From assembly GCA_963682055.1 (NCBI GenBank), contig OY821745.1:28331342-28395341 (forward strand): a stretch of DNA of 64,000 nt, read 5' to 3'. The notes beneath the pieces were generated by a model. The model was not told where the DNA came from. It ran no database searches and saw only the letters and a list, made by a program, of their open reading frames with translations. Positions within the stretch are counted from its first letter, which is position 1. Each line of letters starts with the position of its first letter. Position numbers and translations under genes: made by a program. Positions 12,323-23,576 of the stretch are shown here, in pieces. Origin of the DNA: Primula veris. Lineage: Eukaryota; Streptophyta; Magnoliopsida; Ericales; Primulaceae.

Positions 12323-12772
12323 TTATGAAAAAAACATTTCCGATTCCGCCATTGACTTTAACTCGCCGTGCAAGTGACGTGGCGCAAGTGGCGTCCTACA
12401 AAGCGGACACGAGTCACGACCAAGGTCGATCCAGCGGTCCACACAATTCTGGTGAAAAACGTGCTTGCAGTTCCTCAACCACCTGATTTTTTCCTTATCT
12501 TCAATCTCGAATAAGCAAATAGAACAAGTACTATCACCCGATACCGTCATGTCACCAAACCTCAGCACTGGCGAGAGCTCTTTAATCAAGTCTTGTTTTC
12601 GGATAGGGTATTCGCTAAAGGACTCGAAGGATTGGTCTTCAAAATAAGGGAGGCCAAGAAAACGAAGGAGATGTATGATTGGAGTTAGAATTGTGACTAT
12701 AAGGAGAAAAACTAGAAATTGGATTATGTTCAGGGAGAAGTTGTTCTTGTTGTATCCAACCGGAAATCCCAT
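12323..12772 (-). CDS. RING-H2 zinc finger protein, BRH1/XERICO-like putative E3 ubiquitin ligase
   Basis: Intron-less gene of 149 residues. Residues about 12-38 form one hydrophobic segment (IIQFLVFLLIVTILTPIIHL), a likely membrane anchor. Residues 83-125 form a complete RING-H2 finger: C83, C86, C102, H104, H107, C110, C122, C125, with the conserved Trp at 114. The surrounding words 'RFGDM', 'IRWLRNCKHVFH' and 'CPLCRTPL' match the plant BRH1/RHA1/XERICO group of small membrane-anchored E3 ligases, which recruit E2 enzymes and in XERICO affect abscisic acid responses. That role is family knowledge and is not shown here. The start at 12772 gives a good anchor sequence and is conserved in the second copy. 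An AT run at about 12856-12870 upstream could act as the core promoter. A broken paralogue lies at 46570-47138. Confidence 0.85.
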   Translation of the reverse strand: MGFPVGYNKNNFSLNIIQFLVFLLIVTILTPIIHLLRFLGLPYFEDQSFESFSEYPIRKQDLIKELSPVLRFGDMTVSGDSTCSICLFEIEDKEKIRWLRNCKHVFHQNCVDRWIDLGRDSCPLCRTPLAPRHLHGELKSMAESEMFFS

Positions 12773-13510
12773 TTTAAGATAATTTTAATAAAAATTTAGA
12801 AAAAAAAAGGGAGGCAAGTTTTTTTCGTTGGTTGAAATACAGAATAGACACACACATATATATATATATAGTGAGTATATTGTGACATGCTATAAGTCTA
12901 GTTTATGAAGGCTCAAGTGGAAGTTAGTGTACAAGAAATTAGTAGTTAATTAATCAATGGCTGTTTTCATGGGACAATGGTGACATAAGTTTCTTTTGAA
13001 GATAAGTTAAACTAGTGATCAGAAGTCATTTTGATATCTTTTCAATTATTTTGGTTATTACGAAAATATTAATTGCGGAGTATGATTCGCCTACTATTTG
13101 TAGTTGCGGAGATATGATAGAAGAATGAGTGTGGTTTATATTTTCACAATATAAAAATAGGGGGTGGTGGTGGTGGTGGTGGTGTTGTACCCCTTCTAGC
13201 CCTCTTTTTAATAAGATAACATGAAATGAAAAATAATAATCATAAATTAACATCCCTAACATAGTATTGGTATCATTTTAATGGCACACCAAATAGGTCA
13301 AATTTTTTAATTTTTGAAATGTAATCAAATTATTAACCAAATCAACCAAACACACAAAACAAAAGGCCTATCCCACATGCCGGAATAAAACTGAAATTTA
13401 CGGATTTTGATATGAAATAACGTACTCCAAGACAAGTAATACGTATAGATTATCCTCTTTACAATTATATAACAACAAAAATAAGGGATCAATCATTACA
13501 ACTAGCCCAT
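12773..13510 (-). promoter_or_regulatory. Upstream region of the RING-H2 gene
   Basis: An alternating TA run at about 12856-12870, followed on the minus strand by an AAC/T-rich leader, is the best core promoter candidate about 85 bp upstream of the ATG. The region is matched by 47139-47840 in unit 3. A (GGT)n microsatellite at about 13163-13185 is present here but deleted in unit 3. Confidence 0.4.
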
Positions 13511-14755
13511 TTTTACTAACAGTGAGAAGTAAGCTCTAATGTTTGTAACAAAATTTAAACTTTCTCCAAACAGGTCTCTCGACCTGCCTTTTCATAAATT
13601 TCAAGTTAGCAGCTTTTGCTTTCAAGTGAAAAGGTCAAGTTTCTTCACTCGTGTATAACTCTGAATATTTTCACACAAAAAACGGTTGCTCAAAATAACG
13701 TCACTTATGGTAATTTAAATTATTGGTCAATATGAAGAATTGACCATTAGTTGATTGCAAAGAATTAAAATATTAATTGGATTTGCAATTTTAAATTCAT
13801 AATACACTTGAGTTGAATTGGCCAACAGTTTAGAGGTGCGGTCACTCTATAGATCTAAATTCTCATGTGTCTATTCTAGTGTTTGCCATCAACCAAAAAC
13901 TACACTTTACCATGCAAATTTGAAGTCAATTCGGATGTTAATTAAGTTTATGAATGCATTCTTATCTAAGATTATTTTAAATTAAGGTACTTCATGGTAA
14001 TTTAAAGTTTACCACGCTAATATGAGAAATAATGTCCAACTGCTTTTTATTAGTTTTTACCAAGTCACATTTTCGCACACCTAATAGACACAAATGCTAG
14101 ATTTAGGCGTAGATAGTGGTTTCAACGTGCACATTTACTTTTTTTTTTATGTCTCACTGTGTGGGTCACTCCCAAGTACTTTGTCTTCCTATCAACTCAT
14201 TAGTGTTGAGATTGCCACAGCAGAAGTGGTATGTCCAATATATACATCTGAACTTATGTGTGCATATTAAATGTTAATTCATAAGTATGATGAGTTGTTC
14301 GTGTAGATTGAAACTTTTCAACTCACATATTTAGTTGATGTGAGATTATATGACACCCTAACAAACTTTCCCTCACATATGATTTATATCGAGCGAGCTC
14401 CCTCTCAAACTTGATTCTCTACTCAACTCTACCTGCTCAACACTTGCACTCATATATGCTGCGAGTTATGACGCCATTCTCAATAACATGTAGAGCTCAT
14501 TTATGTGGACCACGACTTATTTCGTACTTCTAATAGTTAATGACCCTCATACACCAGCGGGCACCAAACTGGTAGCATGCGTCCATTATTGGTTGGGAGA
14601 CTTCTAATGAAAACAAACACATGTCTCGACCATCCCGATTCACCTAAGGAAGGTATTCCATTGGGAGTCGGGAAGAAGCTTAGTTAAGGAACATCTTGTG
14701 TCAACTTTAATGCCATTTGGCGGTGGTTCTCATACATAGGGCGGTCTATACTGCA
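13511..14755. other. Non-coding sequence kept only in unit 1
   Basis: I see no gene here. Unit 3 lacks it: its sequence jumps from 'gtaacaaaattta' (equivalent to 13555) to 'attgagtttatg' (equivalent to 14937), with 'aaattta' shared by both breakpoints. It therefore belonged to the ancestral unit or was deleted from unit 3 by short homology. Confidence 0.5.
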
Positions 14756-14815
14756 CACCCTCATGTCTAATATATATAGTTAAACTTATATTCATACTAA
14801 AAAGATTTACAAATA

Positions 14816-14993
14816 CTCTCTTTGTTCCATATAACATGTCCACTATGGATATACCTGAATTTTAAGATGGATAATTTTCATAACTAATTTGGCAAAATGA
14901 CAAATTTAAAAAAAAACGTTCATATGGTCAAATTTAATCGAGTTTATGAAAAAAAATACAAATTTGTCCACTAAGTAAATTGAACAACGAGAG
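14816..14993. mobile_element. Stowaway-like MITE (unit 1 copy)
   Basis: The ends are inverted repeats: 'ctctctttgttcca' on the left and 'ttgaacaacgagag' on the right. They are flanked by TA on both sides (14814-14815 and 14994-14995). Length is 178 bp. The CTC-rich terminus and TA target duplication fit Tc1/mariner-derived Stowaway MITEs of plants. The same copy sits at the same place in unit 2 (23647-23825) and in truncated form in unit 3 (47843-47900), so it predates the duplication. Confidence 0.75.
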
Positions 14994-15426
14994 TAGTATG
15001 GTGAGGCACTAATGTATATTTAGACTTCTTTTCACATATTTATTCGATGTTGCTCAACCTAATAGATAACACTTGACAATTCATATGGTGAGCGATTACG
15101 GTACCTATCCTAAGTCCTTAGTTGTGAGCTTCATAGTTTACCATTAGCGATATTATTTAGTTAATTTACCAATTTTGAGTTTGTGACTTATTAAATTGTT
15201 ATTACCGGCATCTATTAAAATATCACTAAAATATCATTTGATACATTTTTGCTGTTTTGGACTTCACAGCCTCTTGAATGGAAGAGAGCAATGTCTACAT
15301 TTTTTTTTAATTCCATTTAGAGTATTGAATTTTAAAACTAAAGAAAAAATCAATTTCATATTGCCCATTATTAAAAAAAAAAGTAAAAAATTTGTAGCCA
15401 GGAACATGTTGTTTAGCGTTTATTGC

Positions 15427-15934
15427 CGGGGTTTTATAGGTTTAGTACACCAACCTATCCGCTTTTAACGATTTGGGTACCCACCTTTCAAATTTTCCAA
15501 TTTAGGTACCACACTATATAATAAATTTCCAATTTAGGTACCACCGTCTTAATAAATCACGAAATCACATGACATTTGACAAACATTAATTTGAGAGGCT
15601 AATTTGACAATTTTGCATAAAAATATGTCATCCTATAAAAATATTTTTCCTAATTTCACACATAACAAAAAATTGGATTATATGCTAAATTTTTTTATGT
15701 GTGAAATTGGGGTAAAAGTTTTTCTAGGATGACATATTTTTGTGCAAAATTGTCAAATTAGCCTCTCAAATTAATGTTTGTCAAATGTCACGTGACATGA
15801 TTTCGTGATTTATTAAGACGGTGGTACCTAAATTGGAAATTTATTTAGTGTGGTACCTAAATTGGTAAATTTGAAAGGTGAGTACCCAAATCGTTAACCG
15901 CAGATAGGTTGGGGTAGTAAATGTATTTTTTCCC
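15427..15934. mobile_element. Foldback MULE-type MITE with arms of about 240 bp
   Basis: The left arm (about 15427-15667) and right arm (about 15698-15934) are near-perfect inverted repeats: 'taggtaccaccgtcttaata' on the left has 'tattaagacggtggtaccta' on the right. The loop is only about 30 bp. It is flanked by the 9-bp direct repeats 'gtttattgc' (15418-15426) and 'gtttatcgc' (15935-15943). A 9-bp target duplication is the Mutator hallmark. Unit 2 has the empty site ('gcgtctatcgcctaatc', near 24268), so this element arrived after the duplication. Confidence 0.85.
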
Positions 15935-16034
15935 GTTTATCGCCTAATCATCACTTAATTTTGCTTAGCACGTAGGTGAGTAATCTCTAACTATCGCTAA
16001 ATTTTTTTGAAACTTTGTCTAGGTTGAGTGGAAA

Positions 16035-16920
16035 CCCTCATGTGAGGTTTATTAGCTGATAAGCTAGTTGTAGATGAACCCAAAGGTGTCAAAAAATAAA
16101 AATAAGTTGCTTAAAATTGCTGTCATTTTATAAAGTAAACAAGTAATCATTTTGTATTTCTAAACATGAGAAGCCTCTCGAAATGGCAAAGTTGATTTCT
16201 ATTTCTAAATATGAGAAACATGAGAAATCATTTTGTATTTCTAAATAGAAACACGCATCAGAACATAAAAAGTATAAGAAGATAAGAATCTTCAAGGTCG
16301 TGTTGATTTGAGTTTATGTTAAGTACAGATACAATGTGTCATTATATTACGAGTATTACATTTATGGGTTTGACTTACAATTTTTATTTTTTACATTTAA
16401 TTAGATAAAAATAAATAAACGTTTGAGTTTTTAATTACTAAAATATAGAACTGGTAGGACCAACCATCTTGAGGCTTGATTTTTAAAATATTGATACGAA
16501 AAACAAACCCCTATATTTCTTTGCCTGGAGGAACAAAAACCCTAAGACCACCATATCTAAACTCTAAACAAGTATGTTTGGTCTAATTGATTGGTTTCCC
16601 CATAGTGCATTGCGCTCACTGTCACGGGGTTGTTTTTCGCTCAACAAAACAGCCACATGATTGCTCGCTTATGGACTTAACCGCTGCCACAAGTGATCAT
16701 CCAAACCAACACTCGCAACACTCATGTTTGCCTCACAAACACTCATGTTTGCCTCACAAACACTCGTGTTTGCCTCATAAACACTCGTATTTGATCACTC
16801 AATCGCAGACCGTTTTGAGGCAATGTAACTGCTCTAATTTAAACAGATTTAAAACAAGTAATATATATGTAAACGCAAGCGAACGTTAATTTACACACAC
16901 GCACAATTGCGGCCACAGCC
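16035..16920 (+). repeat. Y and Z repeat blocks of unit 1, left part
   Basis: Similar to 1060-1700 and to 24380-24630 plus 25859-26520. It includes 'tttggtctaattgattggtttcc' and a short array at 16708-16795 of a roughly 21-bp unit ('acactcatgtttgcctcaca'), present about four times here and about twice in unit 2 (26360-26400). Open frames across it are by-products of the repeat and carry no recognised domain. Confidence 0.7.
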
Positions 16921-18073
16921 TGTTAGGAAATACGATTAAAAGACATGTTGTTTTTGGTTTAGTATTTTCTTTATTAGACGTTGATACATTTTATGAGATT
17001 TTATATTGGCAATGTGTTATTTGTTTTATTTATTAATGCTCAAATAAGTGTCTAATATTATAATTCGTAGATAGTCTAGTGTGTAGAGTACAACTTACAC
17101 ACGAAAAATTAGAATATCGGTTCTTATATAATATAAGTAAAATGTTTACAACTTTAGATGGAAATGAACAGACCATCGGTACAGTTGTAGCGTATAATTT
17201 TAGTAGGGTTGTCTTGACTACATGGAATGGAGTATTTCAACTTTATATGCTAGTGCACTCTACGTGTATTAAGCAGGACCGCTACAAGGTGATTATTTTT
17301 GTACTGACTAGATAAAATAATTAACGCCTTGGGTCCTAGAATATGTTTAAAACTTAATTTTGATTTTATTAATTAATTATGTATGAGAAATGATAAGCAT
17401 TTTAATTCATAAAATAGTGTGATTCTTTACGAGTTATAAACTCAGTGAGTTGGACAGTGACGTTTTAAGTATAGCGTTTATTAGTAAATGAAGAAATCCA
17501 TATCCCGATAAAGGGATTGATGATACCCCATTAAAAGCTTATAAGTATTTTTTGTATCAAACCCTGCATGTGGATTTATTAATCCGATACATTAATTAAG
17601 TTAAGTGGTATTTATTAAGGAATACAATATGCTTACTAAATATAAATCGTCAGTGATTTAAATTGGCAAGTGAGTATCTGTTTAATCTTAACGTGGGGAT
17701 GATTTAAACATAATGATGTGGAACAAATAATCTTTTAGAAGATTCGGAATATATGAAACATATTTCAGTTAGAGTTCTTTAGTGGAATGAACTCTAAATT
17801 AATCAGATAAGAAAAGATTCCTGTTGATGAGTTCAAGTTCGAATCTGATTAGGATAAGCTTTTATTTATTCAGCCTATCAGGTCCCTAACATAGCCTATA
17901 TAAACATGCTTCGTATCACTATGAAAAATACATATTTCATAAATGTGTTTTTCTAGTGAGAGAGAGTCCATCATCTTTTCAGAAGCAAGGCGTTTTTTAG
18001 GAATACGTTAGAAGACCCGATTCTTTTAGAAAGACAAGCTCAACATCACTGTAAACTTCTAACCATTAAGGGT

Positions 18074-20134
18074 TGTTGGCCCGTAAGTGACTAAACCTTA
18101 GAGGGGAGGGGGAGTGAATAGGTTTACGTATGATTTTTGCGGAATAAAAATCTAGAGCAAATAACAACCCAAATGAAGGAATTAAGAACTAAACGAAATA
18201 CGACAACAAATATAAAGCTAGTTTAAGCTACGCAATTAATCAAACAAGCAATAATATAAGTGCGGAAAGTAAGAGTTAAGGGAAAAGAAATAACACGAGA
18301 TGTATAGAGGTTCGGAAAACCCGCCTAGTCCTCTCCTCGGTATTCACGCTACCGAGTATTTCACTATAATCTTTTTCCCAAGATTACAAGCTAACGAGCT
18401 AATCCGCGGATTAAGCTCCCCCTCACTCTATGAGTATCCTGAATGAAATGACCTAGAGCTTTTAAGCAACATACTTTTACTTTAAGTCACCATTTACTTT
18501 TTCAAGTCTTTTAAGATCGTTAGTGATTTTAGTAAAACGATTATACATAGAAGTAATAGACTCATCATCATCAACTTTAAAAAGTTCGTAATCACGAATA
18601 AGAATGCTAATTTTAGAGTTTTTAACTTCACTAGTTCCTTCATGCATAATAGCTAGCTTATCCCACATTTGCTTATCGGTATCACAACCAGAAATCTTAT
18701 CATACTACTAGGCGAGAGCGCACAAGTTATGGAAGTCATAGCTCTATAATTAAGTGAGAAAGAGGTGCGTTCTTCCGTATCGAGTTCTTCTATAGGTTTA
18801 TCTAATCCTTTTCTCCTAGGCGCTTTATAGCCTTTGCTAATACTAACCCATTGGTCTATCTCGTATCCACAAAGAAAATTCTTCATGAGTTCTCTCCAAT
18901 AAGGGTAGTTAGTTCCGTCGAAGAACGGCGGCCTAGTTATTGACTTAGAGTCTCCCTACGTAGACATAGCGGATCTTTAAACTCAAAATCGTTAGATTCT
19001 ATAAAACAAAAGAGCTAGGCTCTGATACCAATTGTTGGCCCGTAAGTGGCTAAAACTTAGAGGGGGGTGAATAAGGTTTACGTATGATTTTCGCGGAATA
19101 AAAATCTAGAGCAAATAACAGCCCAAATAACGGAATTAAGAACTAAACAAAATGCGACAACAAATATAAAGCTAGTTTAAGTTACGCAAGAAATCAAACA
19201 AGCAATATAAGTGCGGAAAGTAAGAGTTAAGTGAAAAGAAATAACACGAGATGTATAGAGGTTTGGCAAACCCGCCTAGTCCTCTCCTCGGTTTTCATGC
19301 TACCGATTATTTCACTATAATCTTATTTCCAAGATTACAACCTAACGAGCTAATCCGAGGATTAAACTCCCCATCACTCTATGAGTATCCTGAATGAAAA
19401 GACGTAGAGATTTTAAGCAACACCCGCTTACAAAGTCTCTACCTGATCACTCGCTCACAAATGAGTTTATAATTCACTCTACAATTTGAATCGAAAGTGT
19501 AACGCTCACACACAAATATTCTCGAAGTGTTTATAAGAGTACACTCAAGAATTTATAAGATTAGAAGTGAGAATTGTGTAGTATAAAGCATTTTGTGGGT
19601 TTGATTTTGGATTCAAATGCTATGTAATTGGGTGTGTGATTGTTGAGCATTGAGAGCTATTTGGGGGGGTTTTGTAAGCTCAAAATTGTCCATTGGATAT
19701 GTTGTTACCGTTTGTAGTGGTTGAATGTTTTATCCATTGGGTAAAAGATAAAGTGAAAGCGACTTTAGTTTAAACGCCGAATTTTGACCTATCGAACTCA
19801 TTTTTCGACATGTCAGAAAATCCGGGGAGCTCACTGCCCAACTTTTGAGTTTTTCGATATGTACTTCGACCTGCCGGATATTTTTCGACATGTCGGATAT
19901 TTTTCGACATGTCGAAAAATCTGGTAATTCACTTAACCGAAAATCTTATAACTTCTTCGTCCGGACTCCGAAAGGAGTTCCGTTTGAGCCGTTAACTTCG
20001 TGATTGATTCTTTTACTTCTTTAAAACCTTAACACACTTGATAAAATGATTAGCAACACAAAACAAGCTTTTGTTATGTTTTAATTCATTTTGTTATAAT
20101 CAAAACAAGTGGATTAGAAGAACACCGTTCAACA
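18074..20134 (-). mobile_element. Internally deleted copia element, nested in the solo LTR
   Basis: Flanked by 'agggt' on both sides (18069-18073 and 20135-20139). On the minus strand it reads 5' LTR (20134-19033, 1102 bp), a tRNA-Met primer site complementary to 'gctctgatacca' (19019-19030), a gag start (about 18955-18477), then only the last 397 bp of the 3' LTR (18470-18074). The deletion removed the rest of gag, all of pol, the polypurine tract and most of the 3' LTR. The same family appears at 24631, 53524 and 63951. Confidence 0.88.
18477..18955 (-). pseudogene. Copia gag fragment (UBN2/DUF4219 type)
   Basis: Frames 18886-18653 ('YEIDQWVSISKGYKAP', 'SLNYRAMTSI') and 18668-18477 ('MWDKLAIMHEGTSEVKNSKI', 'DYELFKVDDDESITSMYNRF') match, in order, the better preserved gag at 54845-55354 ('MWNKLVAMHEGTNQVKVCKL'). 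Frameshifts and a downstream deletion make it a remnant. Gag forms the virus-like particle of the retrotransposon. Confidence 0.85.
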
Positions 20135-20225
20135 AGGGTAAAATAATAACAGTTTTAAATAGTATCGTACACAATTTTAATAAATTTTCTGGACACTTTT
20201 CCGTTGCTATAAGGTTTACACAGCC

Positions 20226-20700
20226 AACCCAATATAATTTCGTTAATATTAGGAACCAGATTACATATGTTTTACAAGTGTTTCTCAACCCTAAACTCTC
20301 ATAAAATATAATGAAATATGTCCATGTACTTATAATTTCGTACATGGTAGTTACAAGCACAAAAGAAGGGTTAAAAACTGTCATAGCGTTTACAAAGTGA
20401 TGGGAAAACTGCAGCAACAACTTCTGTAACCGTTCCCGCTCTTTTTCGAAGGTATCCAGCCCTTCTAAAGTGACTTTACACCAACTACAGCGTGCCCAAT
20501 ATTCAGCCCATTTTGATTCTCGTAATCAAACATCAATGTAATCAAAACAGCCCGCCATTTGAAACCAAAACAGTCCGTCGTCGTGACTCAAAACCAGCAG
20601 TTTGTTCAAACCATATCGAACGTGTTTCCTTGCTTCGAATCTGCCCAAAGTTTGAACCGTATCAAAATTTAATTCCTTGGCACTCGTACACGCCAAACAT
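20226..20700 (+). repeat. Z block of unit 1
   Basis: Matches 26527-27005 in unit 2 and partly 48285-48475 in unit 3. Minus-strand open frames in units 1 and 2 share a hydrophobic stretch ('FIIFYESLGLRNTCKTYVIW'), but no family is recognised. The block ends abruptly at 'aaacatt' and joins the WRC gene tail. Confidence 0.65.
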
Positions 20701-20748
20701 TAGCGATGAGGACGGGAACGGAGAGACTGGGAGCCAATAAATGCTAGG
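20700..20748 (+). pseudogene. C-terminal scrap of the WRC-domain gene (unit 1)
   Basis: 'agcgatgaggacgggaacgg' followed by the tail ending 'taatgtagg' matches the last codons of the WRC gene copies (33898 onward and 52040-52125). Everything upstream was removed by a deletion joining 'aaacattagc' (equivalent to 27000) to 'tagcgatgagg' (equivalent to 33899), with 'tagc' shared. About 6.9 kb of unit 2-equivalent sequence is missing, although part of that is a later insertion in unit 2. Confidence 0.8.
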
Positions 20749-22845
20749 TCACTTAAGTCACTAATGTAGGCAGATTTGTGTTTTATTGTGTCATTTGGTT
20801 CATTTTGAGACTTGTAGTTTTAAGTTGTTTTTCTTAAGTTAAATTAGGTATTGAAGTTGCAAGTTTATCGGGGTGAGACCGGTGAGAATTGTTGTATGCA
20901 TCTCACATTGTGTAATTTACATAAAAGAGGACTGGTTAAACTTACCCATGTATTGCGTGTGAAACGTGTAATGTCATAAATCTCGTAATATATTTTATTT
21001 TGAACATAATATTCATATTTTGTATCATTTATTGTAGTTATGCAGGTTAAAACGAATTATTAATTAATTAAGACTACATCCGTAATTAGGAAAATATAGT
21101 GAGGACAATTTGTTAATTAATTAGATTAGCTATATTGGTAATTAATAAAACATAGTGAGAGTATTTTTGGAAAAATTGAACAAAATTGGGCAGACTCATT
21201 TTTCTTGGTTAACGTATTATAATAGAATAATATTTAGGGATATGCCATGTGGGACCCCATTTGTGTTGTTGTGCTAAAAGTTTTTTTGTCTAAGTTAAAT
21301 GAAGGATAGATTTGTAACTTTTTTGAATATTTTTTTTAATTTTTATTTGATAGCCCCGTCATTGCTGCACTATAGTTGAATTAAAGATTTAACTACAAAA
21401 ATTATTAGTTGGGCTGGTTAAAAAAATTTATGCTAAATCCACACAAAAAAACTTTGATATTAAAGGTTTTCAAATCACTTTTAGTACTATTTGGTTATCC
21501 ATACGTTTTTCTTTCCAAAAACAATTGACGATTACTAAACTGTAGATGTGATGGAATGGTACTATAATTAATATGTGGTATATTCCTATTTAGAGTAAAC
21601 ATTCTATTTTTTTTTACAAATGTATTCATTTTATTACATAAATAGATCCGCAATTAAAAAACTAGTTTTCATACTACTCGATATGGAAATGAAAATCCAA
21701 AAGATGTTTACTTTAAGAAACTTTTTTATGAAGTACACATGTCAAAAAGTTACTGGATCAATTGTATATCGTGCATTACAGTATTCGTATTTTTAGTGTC
21801 TTATCAAAAAATAAAACAAAAAATAATTGAAAGGTTCTCAAATAAACATAAATATGAAGGACCATAACTCATCACAATTCTTTTTGGCTATAATCACTAA
21901 AAAAAAAAAAATACTCAAATAGCGATGGGATTAGTGACACTTTTTTTTGTTACGAGCTTATTAGCGATGGTTTTTTTGACGGTTTTGTGACAGTTTAGTC
22001 AATTTGTGATGGTTTTGTGACAGTTTAGTCAATTTGTGACAGGTTTGTGACAGCTTTTGACTCTCATTAAATCAAACATTATTTTGTAGTGTATATAGTA
22101 CGGATGCAGATCATAGTTCCCGAAATTCTGTTTAGGATGGTAAAGTGCAGTAGGTTTTTTTTTTCTTGGAAACTACAGATCATAGTTCCCTAATTTCTGT
22201 TTAGGATGGTAAAGTGTAGTAGGTTTTTTTTTTTCCTGGAAACTACACGCTTTTATCATTTTGAGGAAACATTTTAGAAAAGTTTTGGGCAACTTAAGCA
22301 AAAACTTTTCAAGTCTTATATAATATCTTTTAGAAATTCTAATAATATGAAACAAAACTTTGTATAGCCTTGTAAGATACTTTCTTTAATTTTGTAAACA
22401 AGTGAAAAGAACATATTAAAAATTTCATAAAATTAAGAATAAGTTAGGATATATTTTAAGTTGTAAGAATAAGTTTTTGTTAACACTGTTAATTGTGGTA
22501 TTTTGTATATTTGTGGAGTTTCATAGACATTTTCAAATATTTTACTTTAGATTTTAAAATATACCGGCGTTTCTCATTAACTTTTAGATTGTATTTTCAA
22601 TTTCGATATCCCGTTTTATTTCACGCTTCCATTTGCCGAGTTGAAAACTATATTATAGAGAATACATCAATCAGCTCGGTTAAAAGTGCTTTTGAAGTAC
22701 TCATTGACCATCAAACTCGATTGGAAATTCATATTGGAAAACAAGTTGCATTTCTTAGCATTAGGCATTAAATTTAGGTTAATCATTACAACAACTCTAA
22801 AAAATACTACTCCGTCTAATCAAAATATGAGTTTTTAAGTTTTGT
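20749..22845 (+). repeat. Conserved 3' flank of the WRC gene (unit 1)
   Basis: Co-linear with 33963-35450 and 52128-53440. Unit 1 alone holds an extra 298 bp at about 20929-21226, a CACTA-like MITE at 21895-22091 and a tandem duplication of about 70 bp at 22108-22246 ('gatcatagttccc' to 'tggaaactaca' twice). A 92-codon frame at 22493-22771 is also open in unit 2 but is probably not a gene. Confidence 0.8.
21895..22091. mobile_element. CACTA-like MITE, 197 bp (copy 1)
   Basis: Starts 'cactaaaaaa' and ends 'ttttgtagtg', so the termini are CACTA inverted repeats. Inside are repeated subterminal words 'tttgtgacagtttagtcaa'. The counterpart in unit 2 near 34783 lacks it ('ggctataatagtacgg'), which marks it as an insertion. 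The flanking 3 bases do not match perfectly (aat/tat). A second copy is at 62988-63181. Confidence 0.82.
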
Positions 22846-23576
22846 ATTATATACTATCACGAGTTTTTCTTTTATGCAGTCAATCAATTGAACGGCACAA
22901 AGTCCCATTTTCAAAAATAAATATTTAATTGTAATTTTTATTCTAAATTTTGATTAATAATTAAATTTAGGGTAGTATTTCTATATTTTTATTTGAGTTT
23001 TTATTGTGTTGAATTTTTTTTTTAATTTATTAAATCCTAATTTGTCTAATATATTATAAATGGGTAATTCCCTATAAGTAGCTCATAGCAAATTATATTC
23101 CTCCTAGGTATCTTGATAATTTCACATTCATCATAGGTACTACTTTTTAATTATTTAGTTTATTTACTAAATTGTCATACAAATCAAAATATAATATACA
23201 TATTTTATCTTTCTATAAACCCAAAAAAATAGTTTTAAATTACAACAAAATAAAAAAAAAAACAAAAAAATTATAAAAATGAAAAAAATCACAAAAAATA
23301 TAAAAAATAACAAAAAAAACAAAAAATTATAATAAAAATCAAAAAAATCAAAAAAAATCAAAAAAATAAAAAAATTTATAAAAAATCACAAAAATCAAAA
23401 AAAAAAATTATAAAAAAAAATCACAAAAAATCACAAAAAATAAAAAAAAAATATAAAAAATCACTAAAAATCACAAAAAATTATTAAAAAAATACAAAAA
23501 TCACAAAAAATTATAAAAAATTTAAAAAATTACAAAAAATGAAAAAAAATCACAAAAAATGAATTTTTTTTAAAAG
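22846..23576. repeat. MULE-like left end followed by A-rich low-complexity DNA
   Basis: From about 23060 three spaced related words occur ('taattccctataagtagctc', 'ttcctcctaggtatc', 'ttcatcataggtac'), the same design as at 61888 and 35655. An A-rich block (23210-23570) made of 'aaaaatcacaaaaa' phrases follows, as in the other MULE-like ends. It then breaks at 'tatactgc' into the X block of unit 2, so the rest of a MULE and a RING gene copy have apparently been deleted here. Confidence 0.55.

Larger units (their letters stand above)
16921..20220 (+). mobile_element. Solo LTR, split by a nested copia element
   Basis: It begins 'tgttaggaaa' and ends 'ggtttaca', with the 5-bp target duplication 'cagcc' on both sides (16916-16920 and 20221-20225). 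Without the nested element and its extra target copy the LTR is about 1234 bp. A TATA box 'cctatataaaca' lies at about 17895. There is no internal region or second LTR, so it is the product of recombination between LTRs. Unit 2 has the empty site at about 26525 ('ccacagccaaccc'). Confidence 0.85.

Noticed and set aside
22493..22771. 92-codon open frame conserved at 22493-22771 and 35110-35388
   Set aside because: The two copies differ mainly at changes that alter the amino acid (for example T to I and R to N), and the third copy (near 53105) is broken. No domain is recognised. It is most likely non-coding flank copied with the unit.
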